From Pseudomonadota bacterium (GTDB taxonomy: Bacteria; Pseudomonadota; Gammaproteobacteria; Burkholderiales; Burkholderiaceae_D): a DNA stretch of 5,345 bases. Under the pieces are notes generated by a model. It saw only the letters and a list, made by a program, of their open reading frames with translations, had not been told where the DNA came from and ran no database searches. Every line of letters starts with the position of its first letter. Within the stretch, counting starts at the first letter, position 1. The translations under genes and the position numbers were made by a program. The stretch is from positions 1 through 5,345 of the forward strand of contig JAEZLB010000052.1 in NCBI GenBank assembly GCA_023435945.1, read 5' to 3'. Positions 1 to 5,345 of the stretch are shown here, in pieces.

Positions 1-16
1 GAATAAACGGCCGGGC

Positions 17-22
17 AGGAGG
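17..22 (+). promoter_or_regulatory. Shine-Dalgarno of the LolC/E permease gene
   Basis: A perfect AGGAGG lies 8 bases ahead of the GTG at position 31. It decides the start. The reading frame is closed just upstream by an in-frame TAA at positions 4-6, no other usable start codon lies between that stop and 31, and the next in-frame ATG is codon 36, inside the first membrane helix. The strong site may compensate for the weaker GTG start codon (inference). Confidence 0.85.
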
Positions 23-30
23 GAGACAGC

Positions 31-1290
31 GTGAGGAAGAACACACCTTTTGAATGGCTGGTGGGCTTGCGCTACACGCGTGCCAGCCGTCGTAGCAGCC
101 GTAATAGTTTTATTTCTGTCATCTCGCTGATTTCCATGGCTGGTATCGCACTGGGCGTGGCGGCTTTGATCATCGTGCTCTCCGTGTGGAACGGTTTTCA
201 GACGGAAGTGCGGGACCGCATGCTGTCGGTGTTGTCACACATAGAAATATTCGATGCGCGTGGCGAGATGGTGGACTGGCAAGGCACGGCGCAGGAAGCC
301 TTGCAACACCCTCAGGTAATCGGTGCCGCGCCCTTTGTGCAGGCGCAGGCCATGGTGACACGCGATAGTGCCGTACGCGGCGTTGCGGTGCGTGGTGTAC
401 TGCCAGACATGGAAAGCCAAGTGTCCGATGTGACGCGGCAGATGTATGCCGGCGATTTCTCCAGTTTGCGACCCGGTGAGCATCACATCATTATCGGCCG
501 CGAGCTGGCGCGTGCGCTCGGCATAGAAATGGGGGAGCGCATCGCTCTGGTGACACCGGGCGAGGACACCACGCCGGGCAGAGCGATGCCGAAACTCAGG
601 CAGTTTACGGTGTCGGGTATCTTCGAAGCAGGCCATCACCAATATGACGCGTCGCTGGTTTTCATCCACATGGCGGATGCGATGGAGGCCTACCAGTTGC
701 GTGAACCCTCCGGCGTGCGCTTGCGGGTGACAGATATGAGGCTGGCACCGCAAATCGCGTATGAATTGTCGCGTAGCTTGTCCGGAGATTTGTATATTAG
801 CGACTGGTCACGCCATAACCGTATCTGGTTTGCCGCCGTGCAGAGTCAGAAAACCATGATGTTCCTGATCCTGACGCTGATCGTTGCAGTGGCTGCCTTC
901 AACCTGGTGTCGTCGCTGGTGATGACGGTGACTGACAAGCAGGCCGATATTGCGATCCTGCGCACGCTGGGCGCTTCGCCGGGTTCAATCATGAAAATCT
1001 TTATCGTGCAGGGTACGCTGGTGGGGTTGACCGGCACACTGATCGGCCTTGGCCTAGGTATTCTGATAGCGTCGAATATCGAGGTGATCATTCCCTCCAT
1101 CGAACGCATGTTGGGAGTGCATTTCCTGCCCACTGAGGTGTATTTCATCAGCAGTCTGCCGTCCGAACTGCGTTGGCCGGATGTGGGGCTGGTCAGTATC
1201 GTTTCCATTGCCCTGGCATTCCTGGCGACAATCTATCCGAGCTGGTCGGCAGCGCGCGTGAAGCCGGCGGAAGCCTTGCGTTATGAATAA
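31..1290 (+). CDS. lolC: Lipoprotein-releasing ABC transporter permease, LolC/LolE (LolF-like) family
   Basis: Inner-membrane permease of the Lol system. With the ATPase LolD it pulls mature lipoproteins out of the inner membrane and passes them to the periplasmic chaperone LolA for delivery to the outer membrane. The 419 residues have the family's usual length and layout: a cytoplasmic N-terminus with GLRYTRA (12-18), TM1 at about 27-52, a large periplasmic MacB-type domain (about 55-265), then an FtsX-type domain with TM2 (about 277-300), TM3 (about 323-348) and TM4 (about 385-404). The cytoplasmic loop ADIAILRTLGAS (305-316) is the typical coupling-helix region, and the C-terminus YPSWSAARVKPAEALRYE is canonical. 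A proline-flanked stretch in the periplasmic domain (about 175-191, TTPGRAMPKLRQ) aligns by eye with the LolC 'Hook' that recruits LolA; this is a tentative match. The start is GTG, supported by a strong SD. lolD follows 69 bases later. LolC, LolE and hybrid LolF are hard to separate by eye. Family very sure; subtype not. Confidence 0.95.
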   Translation: MRKNTPFEWLVGLRYTRASRRSSRNSFISVISLISMAGIALGVAALIIVLSVWNGFQTEVRDRMLSVLSHIEIFDARGEMVDWQGTAQEALQHPQVIGAAPFVQAQAMVTRDSAVRGVAVRGVLPDMESQVSDVTRQMYAGDFSSLRPGEHHIIIGRELARALGIEMGERIALVTPGEDTTPGRAMPKLRQFTVSGIFEAGHHQYDASLVFIHMADAMEAYQLREPSGVRLRVTDMRLAPQIAYELSRSLSGDLYISDWSRHNRIWFAAVQSQKTMMFLILTLIVAVAAFNLVSSLVMTVTDKQADIAILRTLGASPGSIMKIFIVQGTLVGLTGTLIGLGLGILIASNIEVIIPSIERMLGVHFLPTEVYFISSLPSELRWPDVGLVSIVSIALAFLATIYPSWSAARVKPAEALRYE

Positions 1291-1291
1291 G

Positions 1292-1330
1292 CGCGTAATC
1301 AAAGTCTTGTCCTTCCATGAACTTTACGCG
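1292..1330. repeat. Inverted repeat CGCGTAA ... TTACGCG
   Basis: The perfect 7-base arms CGCGTAA (1292-1298) and TTACGCG (1324-1330) are separated by 25 bases. They start two bases after the lolC stop codon and end 20 bases before the lolD Shine-Dalgarno. The arms could pair in mRNA, but the loop is long and no T-tract follows, so this is not an intrinsic terminator. It could be a weak RNA structure, a protein site or chance; I cannot tell which. Confidence 0.3.
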
Positions 1331-1349
1331 GCGGCATTTGCCTTACCGC

Positions 1350-1353
1350 AGGA
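1350..1353 (+). promoter_or_regulatory. Shine-Dalgarno of lolD
   Basis: AGGA lies 6 bases upstream of the ATG at 1360, which is ordinary spacing. It supports that ATG as the lolD start and allows translation independent of lolC. Confidence 0.7.
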
Positions 1354-1359
1354 ATAACC

Positions 1360-2055
1360 ATGAGTCAGAACGAAACCGTTGTCCTGTCCTGTCAGCATCT
1401 GGGAAAGACCTATGCGCAGGGAAAATTTGCGGTAGATGTATTGCGCAACATTGACTTCGAAGTCCGGCGCGGCGAGCGCGTCGCCATCGTCGGTGCATCG
1501 GGGTCGGGCAAGTCCACGCTATTACATGTACTGGGCGGACTGGATACGCCGACTACCGGCAAGGTGACATTGCTGGGGCAGGATCTGGCCAGCCTGGATG
1601 AAGCGCAGCGCGGTCAGGTCCGTAATCGCTCGCTGGGTTTTGTCTACCAGTTCCACCATTTGCTGGCGGAGTTCTCCGCGCTGGACAACGTAGCTATGCC
1701 CTTGCTGATCCGGCGCATGCCACGCGATGAAGCAAGGCAGAAGGCGGAAGCAGTACTCAAGCGCGTGGGGTTGGGGCACAGGATTTCACATCTGCCTGGT
1801 GAACTGTCCGGAGGTGAGCGGCAGCGCGTGGCACTGGCGCGTGCGCTGGTGACTGAACCTGCCTGTGTGCTGGCGGATGAGCCTACCGGCAATCTGGACA
1901 GATCGACGGCGCAGAAGACTTTCGATTTAATGCTGGAATTGTCCCGTACGCTGGGTACCGCTTTTGTGATCGTTACGCACGATATCGAACTGGCCCGGCA
2001 TTGCGATCGTGTCGTCAAGCTATCGGAGAACGGCTTACAGCCCTATGTGGATTGA
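1360..2055 (+). CDS. lolD: Lipoprotein-releasing system ATP-binding protein LolD
   Basis: Cytoplasmic ATPase that powers the Lol permease: ATP hydrolysis drives extraction of lipoproteins from the inner membrane. The 231-residue length is typical. All nucleotide-binding motifs are intact: Walker [10 protein letters not shown] (45-53), Q-loop in FVYQFHHLL (94-102, Q97), ABC signature LSGGERQ (149-155), Walker B with catalytic glutamate [10 protein letters not shown] (171-180, E174) and switch histidine THD (H207). The FVYQFHHLL...LDNVAMPLL wording just after the Q-loop is characteristic of LolD and separates it from the related MacB and FtsE ATPases; the adjacent LolC/E-family permease agrees. 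The ATG start has an AGGA six bases upstream. The last 11 bases overlap the start of the TatD-family gene. No truncation or missing catalytic residue is seen. A general MacB-like export ATPase is the only alternative and fits less well. Confidence 0.97.
   Translation: MSQNETVVLSCQHLGKTYAQGKFAVDVLRNIDFEVRRGERVAIVGASGSGKSTLLHVLGGLDTPTTGKVTLLGQDLASLDEAQRGQVRNRSLGFVYQFHHLLAEFSALDNVAMPLLIRRMPRDEARQKAEAVLKRVGLGHRISHLPGELSGGERQRVALARALVTEPACVLADEPTGNLDRSTAQKTFDLMLELSRTLGTAFVIVTHDIELARHCDRVVKLSENGLQPYVD
2045..2055 (+). other. 11-base overlap of lolD end and TatD-family gene start
   Basis: The TatD-family ATG (2045-2047) lies inside the last codons of lolD, whose TGA is at 2053-2055. Ribosomes finishing lolD are placed next to the new start, so re-initiation could drive the DNase gene. 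This fits the poorly spaced Shine-Dalgarno. The overlap is read directly; coupling is inferred. Confidence 0.75.
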
Positions 2056-2845
2056 CACCCATTGCCATCTTGATGCCGCTGAGTTCGGTGCGGAGCAGTC
2101 GCTGATTGCACGCGAGGCAGCTCAGCAATCGGTGAACTGGATCGTGATTCCGGCGGTGGAAGTGGGAAATTTCTCCATCGTCACCGAACTCTCGCGTCAG
2201 CATGGCAATTGCGTATATGCGCTGGGCATACATCCCATCTTCGTGCCGGCCGCGCAGGAGTCTGATCTGCAAACCTTGCGTGCTGCTGTTGAAAAAGCGA
2301 TGGACGATGAGCGTTTTGTCGCTATCGGAGAGATAGGCCTGGACTTTTTTGTGCCTCAGCTGATGAAACCGGCTATGCGCGACAAGCAGGAGCACTTCTA
2401 TCGCGAACAGCTGAAGATCGCGCGTGACTTCGATTTGCCGGTATTGCTGCATGTGCGCCGATCGCAGGACATCATTCTCAAGCATCTGCGTCGTATCGGT
2501 GTTCCGGGCGGTATTGCCCATGCTTTCAATGGCAGCTTTCAGCAGGCACAACACTTCATCGATCTCGGTTTCAAGCTGGGTTTTGGGGGCGCCATGACCT
2601 TTCCGCGTGCCTTGCAGATACGCCGCCTGGCCGGTGAGTTGCCGGGCGAGGCGCTGGTGCTGGAAACCGATGCGCCCGATATTTCCCCAGTATGGCTGCA
2701 TCCCGGGCGCAATAGTCCGACCGAGTTGCCGCGCATAGGGAAAACGCTCGCGGAACTGCGCAATATGCGGGTAGAAGACATCGCGCACCAGACCTTCCTG
2801 AATGCGCGGGCCGCCTTGCCTCGCCTGGACAGACTGATCCCCTAG
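2045..2845 (+). CDS. TatD-family metal-dependent DNase, YjjV-like
   Basis: Probable cytoplasmic metal-dependent hydrolase of the TatD family, whose studied members are 3'-5' exonucleases or DNases on single-stranded or damaged DNA. The 266 residues form a typical TIM-barrel length. Every metal-binding position is present: HCH (H6, H8), GEIGLD (E96), LLHVRR (H136), IAHAFNGS (H159) and ETDAPD (D209). The PAVEVGNF (about 36-43), ALGIHP (59-64), [13 protein letters not shown] (about 114-126) and GGAMTFPRA (181-189) wording resembles E. coli YjjV more than TatD itself (from memory). ATG 2045 was chosen because the family begins [10 protein letters not shown] at residue 1; a GTG at 2009 would add 12 unconserved residues without a better ribosome site. 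The start overlaps lolD by 11 bases and the only SD-like sequence (CGGAGA, 2024-2029) is about 15 bases away, suggesting translational coupling to lolD. comEC begins one base after its stop. Exact substrate unknown; despite the family name it has no role in Tat export. Confidence 0.93.
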   Translation: MWIDTHCHLDAAEFGAEQSLIAREAAQQSVNWIVIPAVEVGNFSIVTELSRQHGNCVYALGIHPIFVPAAQESDLQTLRAAVEKAMDDERFVAIGEIGLDFFVPQLMKPAMRDKQEHFYREQLKIARDFDLPVLLHVRRSQDIILKHLRRIGVPGGIAHAFNGSFQQAQHFIDLGFKLGFGGAMTFPRALQIRRLAGELPGEALVLETDAPDISPVWLHPGRNSPTELPRIGKTLAELRNMRVEDIAHQTFLNARAALPRLDRLIP

Positions 2846-2846
2846 C

Positions 2847-5261
2847 ATGAGAAGCGCGATACTCGGCTTCGTTGCCGGTGTCGGTTACCTGCAGATTCAG
2901 GCAGAGCTTCCTTCCGTTTTTATCATTCTTTGCTGCGGTGCTGGCGCTGTCGCACTGACCCTCATCCGCCATCACCTGCCTTATTCCTCGTTGCGCATCT
3001 TGCTGCTCGCTTCCGCGGGAGCAAGTTTCGGTTTTGCATGGGCTGCCATGTTTGCGCACCTGCATATGTCGCAAAGTCTTCCACCGGAGTGGGAAGGCAG
3101 GGATATAACGATCACAGGCGTGGTCGATAGTTTGCCTACTCATTTCCCGCAGGGTGTGCGCTTTGATTTTGCTGTCGAAGACGTTCCAGCGGGAGCAGTG
3201 GTGCCGAAAAGGATTGCCCTGTCCTGGTATTACAGCTTTCAGTCATCTGAGCAGAATAACTGGCAGGCGCCGCGACCGGCGGAGCGCTGGCAGCTGACGG
3301 TGCGATTGCGGCGCCCGCATGGCAACGCGAATCCTCATGGCTTTGACTATGAAGCCTGGTTGCTGGAACGGGAACTGCGAGCCACAGGCACTGTGCGCTC
3401 GGATGAAACGCTGGACACCAAGAACCGGCGACTGGATGCATTTGTGCCGGGATTGCGTGCGTACGTCGAACTCAGCCGTGCCGCGTTGCGAGAACGAATT
3501 GAGACAGCCTTGCCGGATAAGCCCTATGCCGGCGTCATTACGGCATTGGTCATCGGTGACCAGCGCGCGATCAGCCAGTCCGACTGGCAGGTATTCAATC
3601 GCAGCGGGGTAACCCACCTGATGTCGATCTCGGGCTTGCATATTACGATGGTGGCCGGCATGGTGGCTGCGCTGGTCTATTTTTTATGGTGCCGATCGTT
3701 TTTTGCCGGCGCTGCCTTGCCTTTGCGACTGCCTGCGCAGAAAGCGGCTGCGGCAGCGGGCATGCTGATGGCTTTGATCTATGTGTTGCTGGCGGGTTGT
3801 GGCGTGCCGGCACAACGTACCTTGTATATGTTGACGATCGTCGCCGCGGCACTGTGGATGGGACGACTGACCAGTGTGTCGCATGTGTTGTGCATTGCCC
3901 TGGCCGTGGTGCTGTTAGTCGACCCCTGGGCGGTATTGTGGCCGGGCTTCTGGTTATCTTTCAGTGCAGTAGCATTGATTCTCTATGTAAGCGTGGGGCG
4001 GGTCGGACATTGCCGCAAGCAGGACCCATCCTTTCCGGGACGAATGAAAGAGGGGGTGTTCGCTGCAGCACTTACCCAGTATGCCATCACTATAGGCCTG
4101 CTACCTTTGACGCTGCTGTTGTTCAGCCAGGTTTCGGTCGTGGGGCCGGTTGCCAATGCGATAGCGATTCCGCTGGTAAGTTTCGTGATTACACCGCTTG
4201 CCTTGATCGGCAGCATTCTGCCGCATCCTGTGGCCGGCTGGGTGCTGATTGCCGCGCATTCGGCATTGGAATGGCTGCTGGCAATACTGATCTGGTTAAG
4301 CCAGGTTTCGCTTGCAGTATGGCGCGCTCCCGCGCCTTCATACTGGATGGTGATGCTGGCCTTGGTCGGTGTGGCATGGATGCTGGCGCCACGCGGCTGG
4401 CCTATACGCTGGCTCGGAGTGTTTGCCTGGTTGCCGTTGTTCTTCAACTCGGCATCGGCACCAAAAGGAGAGGAGTTCTGGGTAACGGTTTTCGATGTGG
4501 GACAAGGGAGCGCAGTGCTGGTGGAAACGCACCGACATCGCTTGTTGTACGATGCCGGCCCACGTTATAGCCCCGAGGCCGACGGGGCGAATCGCGTAAT
4601 CCTTCCGTATCTGCAAGGGCGAGGCATCAGCCGGCTGGATGGCATGATCATTTCGCATGGCGACATGGATCATGCTGGCGGTGCCGCCTCCTTGCTGACC
4701 GAACTGCGGGTGAGTCAGGTATGGTCTTCCCTGCCGGCAGATAACGCCTTGTTACAGGACGTGGGCCCTCATCGTCCGTGTAATGCCGGGCAAGTGTGGG
4801 AATGGGACGGGGTGAAATTCGAAATCCTGCATCCGCCTGCCGACAGTCATGCCGATGTGACCTGGAAGCCGAATGCGCGCAGTTGCACGTTGAAGGTGTC
4901 GCGGGGGCCGCACGCTATCCTGTTGCCGGGAGACATTGAGCGGCGCCAGGAAGCATTATTGCTGAGCCAGCAGCGAGACAAGCTGCGCGCCTCGGTCCTG
5001 CTGGTACCGCATCACGGAAGCGGCACGTCTTCCACGGAAGCATTTTTACGCGCGGTTCAGCCCGATATTGCCTTGTTTCAGGTGGGTTATCGCAACCGGT
5101 ACGGGCATCCGAAGCAGGAAGTGTACGAACGTTACGGCGCAATGGATATACGTCGTCTGCGTACGGACGATTCGGGGGCCGTGTCGCTACGCATAGGCAA
5201 TACCGTGGAAGTCGCCGAATATCGACGAGAGCGGCCTCGCTACTGGCATCGTCGTGACTGA
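2847..5261 (+). CDS. comEC: DNA internalization competence protein ComEC/Rec2
   Basis: Inner-membrane channel that brings single-stranded DNA into the cytoplasm during natural transformation. The 804-residue protein has all three ComEC parts. Part one is two N-terminal hydrophobic helices (about 24-40 and 51-70) and a DUF4131/OB-like periplasmic region (about 80-190) with NPHGFDYEAWLLERELRATG (162-181). Part two is the polytopic Competence domain (about 215-530) with HLMSISGLHITMVAG (257-271), GVPAQRT (319-325) and GFWLSFSAVALILY (367-380). Part three is a C-terminal metallo-beta-lactamase-like domain (about 543-790) with FDVGQGSAVLVE (549-560), SHGDMDHAGG (603-612), NARSC (676-680), LLPGDIE (692-698), VPHHGSGTSS (720-729) and GHP (753-755). 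Metal-site residues therefore look intact, so a nuclease role as proposed for the family is possible. No cysteine occurs in the OB-like region, so a disulfide like that reported for B. subtilis ComEC is not possible there. The ATG follows the TatD-family stop by one base with no clear SD; coupled translation is likely. Family assignment very sure; actual competence is not shown. Confidence 0.96.
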   Translation: MRSAILGFVAGVGYLQIQAELPSVFIILCCGAGAVALTLIRHHLPYSSLRILLLASAGASFGFAWAAMFAHLHMSQSLPPEWEGRDITITGVVDSLPTHFPQGVRFDFAVEDVPAGAVVPKRIALSWYYSFQSSEQNNWQAPRPAERWQLTVRLRRPHGNANPHGFDYEAWLLERELRATGTVRSDETLDTKNRRLDAFVPGLRAYVELSRAALRERIETALPDKPYAGVITALVIGDQRAISQSDWQVFNRSGVTHLMSISGLHITMVAGMVAALVYFLWCRSFFAGAALPLRLPAQKAAAAAGMLMALIYVLLAGCGVPAQRTLYMLTIVAAALWMGRLTSVSHVLCIALAVVLLVDPWAVLWPGFWLSFSAVALILYVSVGRVGHCRKQDPSFPGRMKEGVFAAALTQYAITIGLLPLTLLLFSQVSVVGPVANAIAIPLVSFVITPLALIGSILPHPVAGWVLIAAHSALEWLLAILIWLSQVSLAVWRAPAPSYWMVMLALVGVAWMLAPRGWPIRWLGVFAWLPLFFNSASAPKGEEFWVTVFDVGQGSAVLVETHRHRLLYDAGPRYSPEADGANRVILPYLQGRGISRLDGMIISHGDMDHAGGAASLLTELRVSQVWSSLPADNALLQDVGPHRPCNAGQVWEWDGVKFEILHPPADSHADVTWKPNARSCTLKVSRGPHAILLPGDIERRQEALLLSQQRDKLRASVLLVPHHGSGTSSTEAFLRAVQPDIALFQVGYRNRYGHPKQEVYERYGAMDIRRLRTDDSGAVSLRIGNTVEVAEYRRERPRYWHRRD

Positions 5262-5345
5262 AAGTGCGGCGCCGACGGACTGAGCATTTTCTGTTTCATC
5301 CCAAATACGGATGCCGGCGTGACTAATATAGTGGCTGTCACTTAA
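5262..5345. other. Downstream end of window, no supported gene
   Basis: These 84 bases after the comEC stop contain no credible ORF on either strand (a 19-codon reverse ORF starting near 5297 runs into comEC and has no support). No stem with a T-run is seen, so no intrinsic terminator for comEC can be called. A short inverted repeat, GTGAC (5319-5323) and GTCAC (5337-5341), flanks an AT-rich TAATATA. The window ends four bases later, so whether this belongs to a promoter of the next gene cannot be judged. Confidence 0.4.

Larger units (their letters stand above)
1291..1359. other. Intergenic gap between lolC and lolD
   Basis: At 69 bases this is the only sizeable gap between genes in the window. 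It contains the lolD Shine-Dalgarno and a 7-base inverted repeat. No convincing -35/-10 pair is visible: a TTGTCC at 1307-1312 has nothing resembling a -10 box at the right distance. No stem followed by a T-run is present, so lolC and lolD are probably cotranscribed. An ATG at 1317 opens only a short out-of-frame ORF running into lolD and is not credible as a gene. Confidence 0.6.

Noticed and set aside
235..753. A 172-codon minus-strand frame within the permease gene
   Set aside because: It is codon-aligned antisense to the clear LolC/E coding region, with no recognisable domain, and is explained by codon bias.
2009..2044. Upstream GTG at 2009 as the start of the TatD-family gene
   Set aside because: It would add 12 residues ahead of the conserved [10 protein letters not shown] N-terminus, deepen the overlap with lolD, and has no Shine-Dalgarno in front. 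ATG 2045 fits the family start.
2015..2848. A 277-codon open frame on the minus strand covering the whole TatD-family gene
   Set aside because: It is codon-aligned antisense to a clear TatD-family gene with every metal ligand intact. Such a frame stays open simply because GC-rich genes rarely use TTA, CTA or TCA codons. Its translation shows no recognisable domain.
3686..4570. A 294-codon open frame on the + strand inside comEC
   Set aside because: It is a shifted frame of the intact comEC Competence domain. Its translation is rich in Cys, Gly and Arg with no recognisable domain or ribosome site. comEC reads through without a frameshift.
5250..5277. Possible terminator stem CGTCG / CGACG at the end of comEC
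   Set aside because: The arms are 5 bases with an 18-base loop, partly inside the coding sequence, and no T-run follows directly. It does not meet the pattern of an intrinsic terminator.
5324..5329. TAATAT as a sigma-70 -10 box
   Set aside because: About 17 bases upstream the sequence is CCAAAT, which does not resemble TTGACA. The downstream gene is outside the window, so there is nothing to support a promoter call.
1..5345. tRNA, rRNA, CRISPR array, insertion sequence, att site or DNA uptake sequence repeats
   Set aside because: Nothing matching these was seen by eye on either strand. The recurrent TGCCGGC words fall almost entirely in coding sequence, where they mostly read as ordinary GC-rich codons (often Ala-Gly), and do not look like a spaced uptake signal.

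Overview
The window looks like a chromosomal housekeeping segment of a GC-rich (by eye, mid-to-high 50s percent) Gram-negative bacterium, most likely a betaproteobacterium. A Lol outer-membrane lipoprotein release system implies an outer membrane. The gene order (LolC/E-type permease, lolD, TatD-family DNase, comEC) and the protein wording resemble betaproteobacterial versions. That taxonomic call is recognition from memory and has not been tested by a search.

All four genes are intact, on the + strand and tightly packed, and together cover nearly the whole window. Positions 1-30 hold a strong Shine-Dalgarno and an in-frame stop that fixes the GTG start of the first gene. Positions 31-1290 encode the lipoprotein-releasing ABC permease (LolC/LolE family). 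After a 69-base gap with a weak inverted repeat, 1360-2055 encode its ATPase LolD. The TatD/YjjV-like metal-dependent DNase (2045-2845) overlaps the end of lolD by 11 bases. comEC (2847-5261) follows after a single base and encodes the inner-membrane DNA-uptake channel with its metallo-beta-lactamase-like domain. The last 84 bases hold no gene that can be supported.

The genes form two functional pairs. The permease and LolD make the inner-membrane machine that extracts mature lipoproteins and hands them to the periplasmic carrier LolA. TatD and ComEC both act on DNA: one as a probable cytoplasmic 3'-5' exonuclease, the other as the channel for single-stranded DNA during natural transformation. 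The overlaps suggest one transcript with translational coupling from lolD through comEC, but no promoter or terminator is visible inside the window.

I did not find a previously undescribed system. The points worth a second look are the absence of a second permease gene next to lolD (as in lolC-lolD-lolE of E. coli), the coupling of lipoprotein sorting to DNA-handling genes, and a small inverted repeat in the only real intergenic gap.
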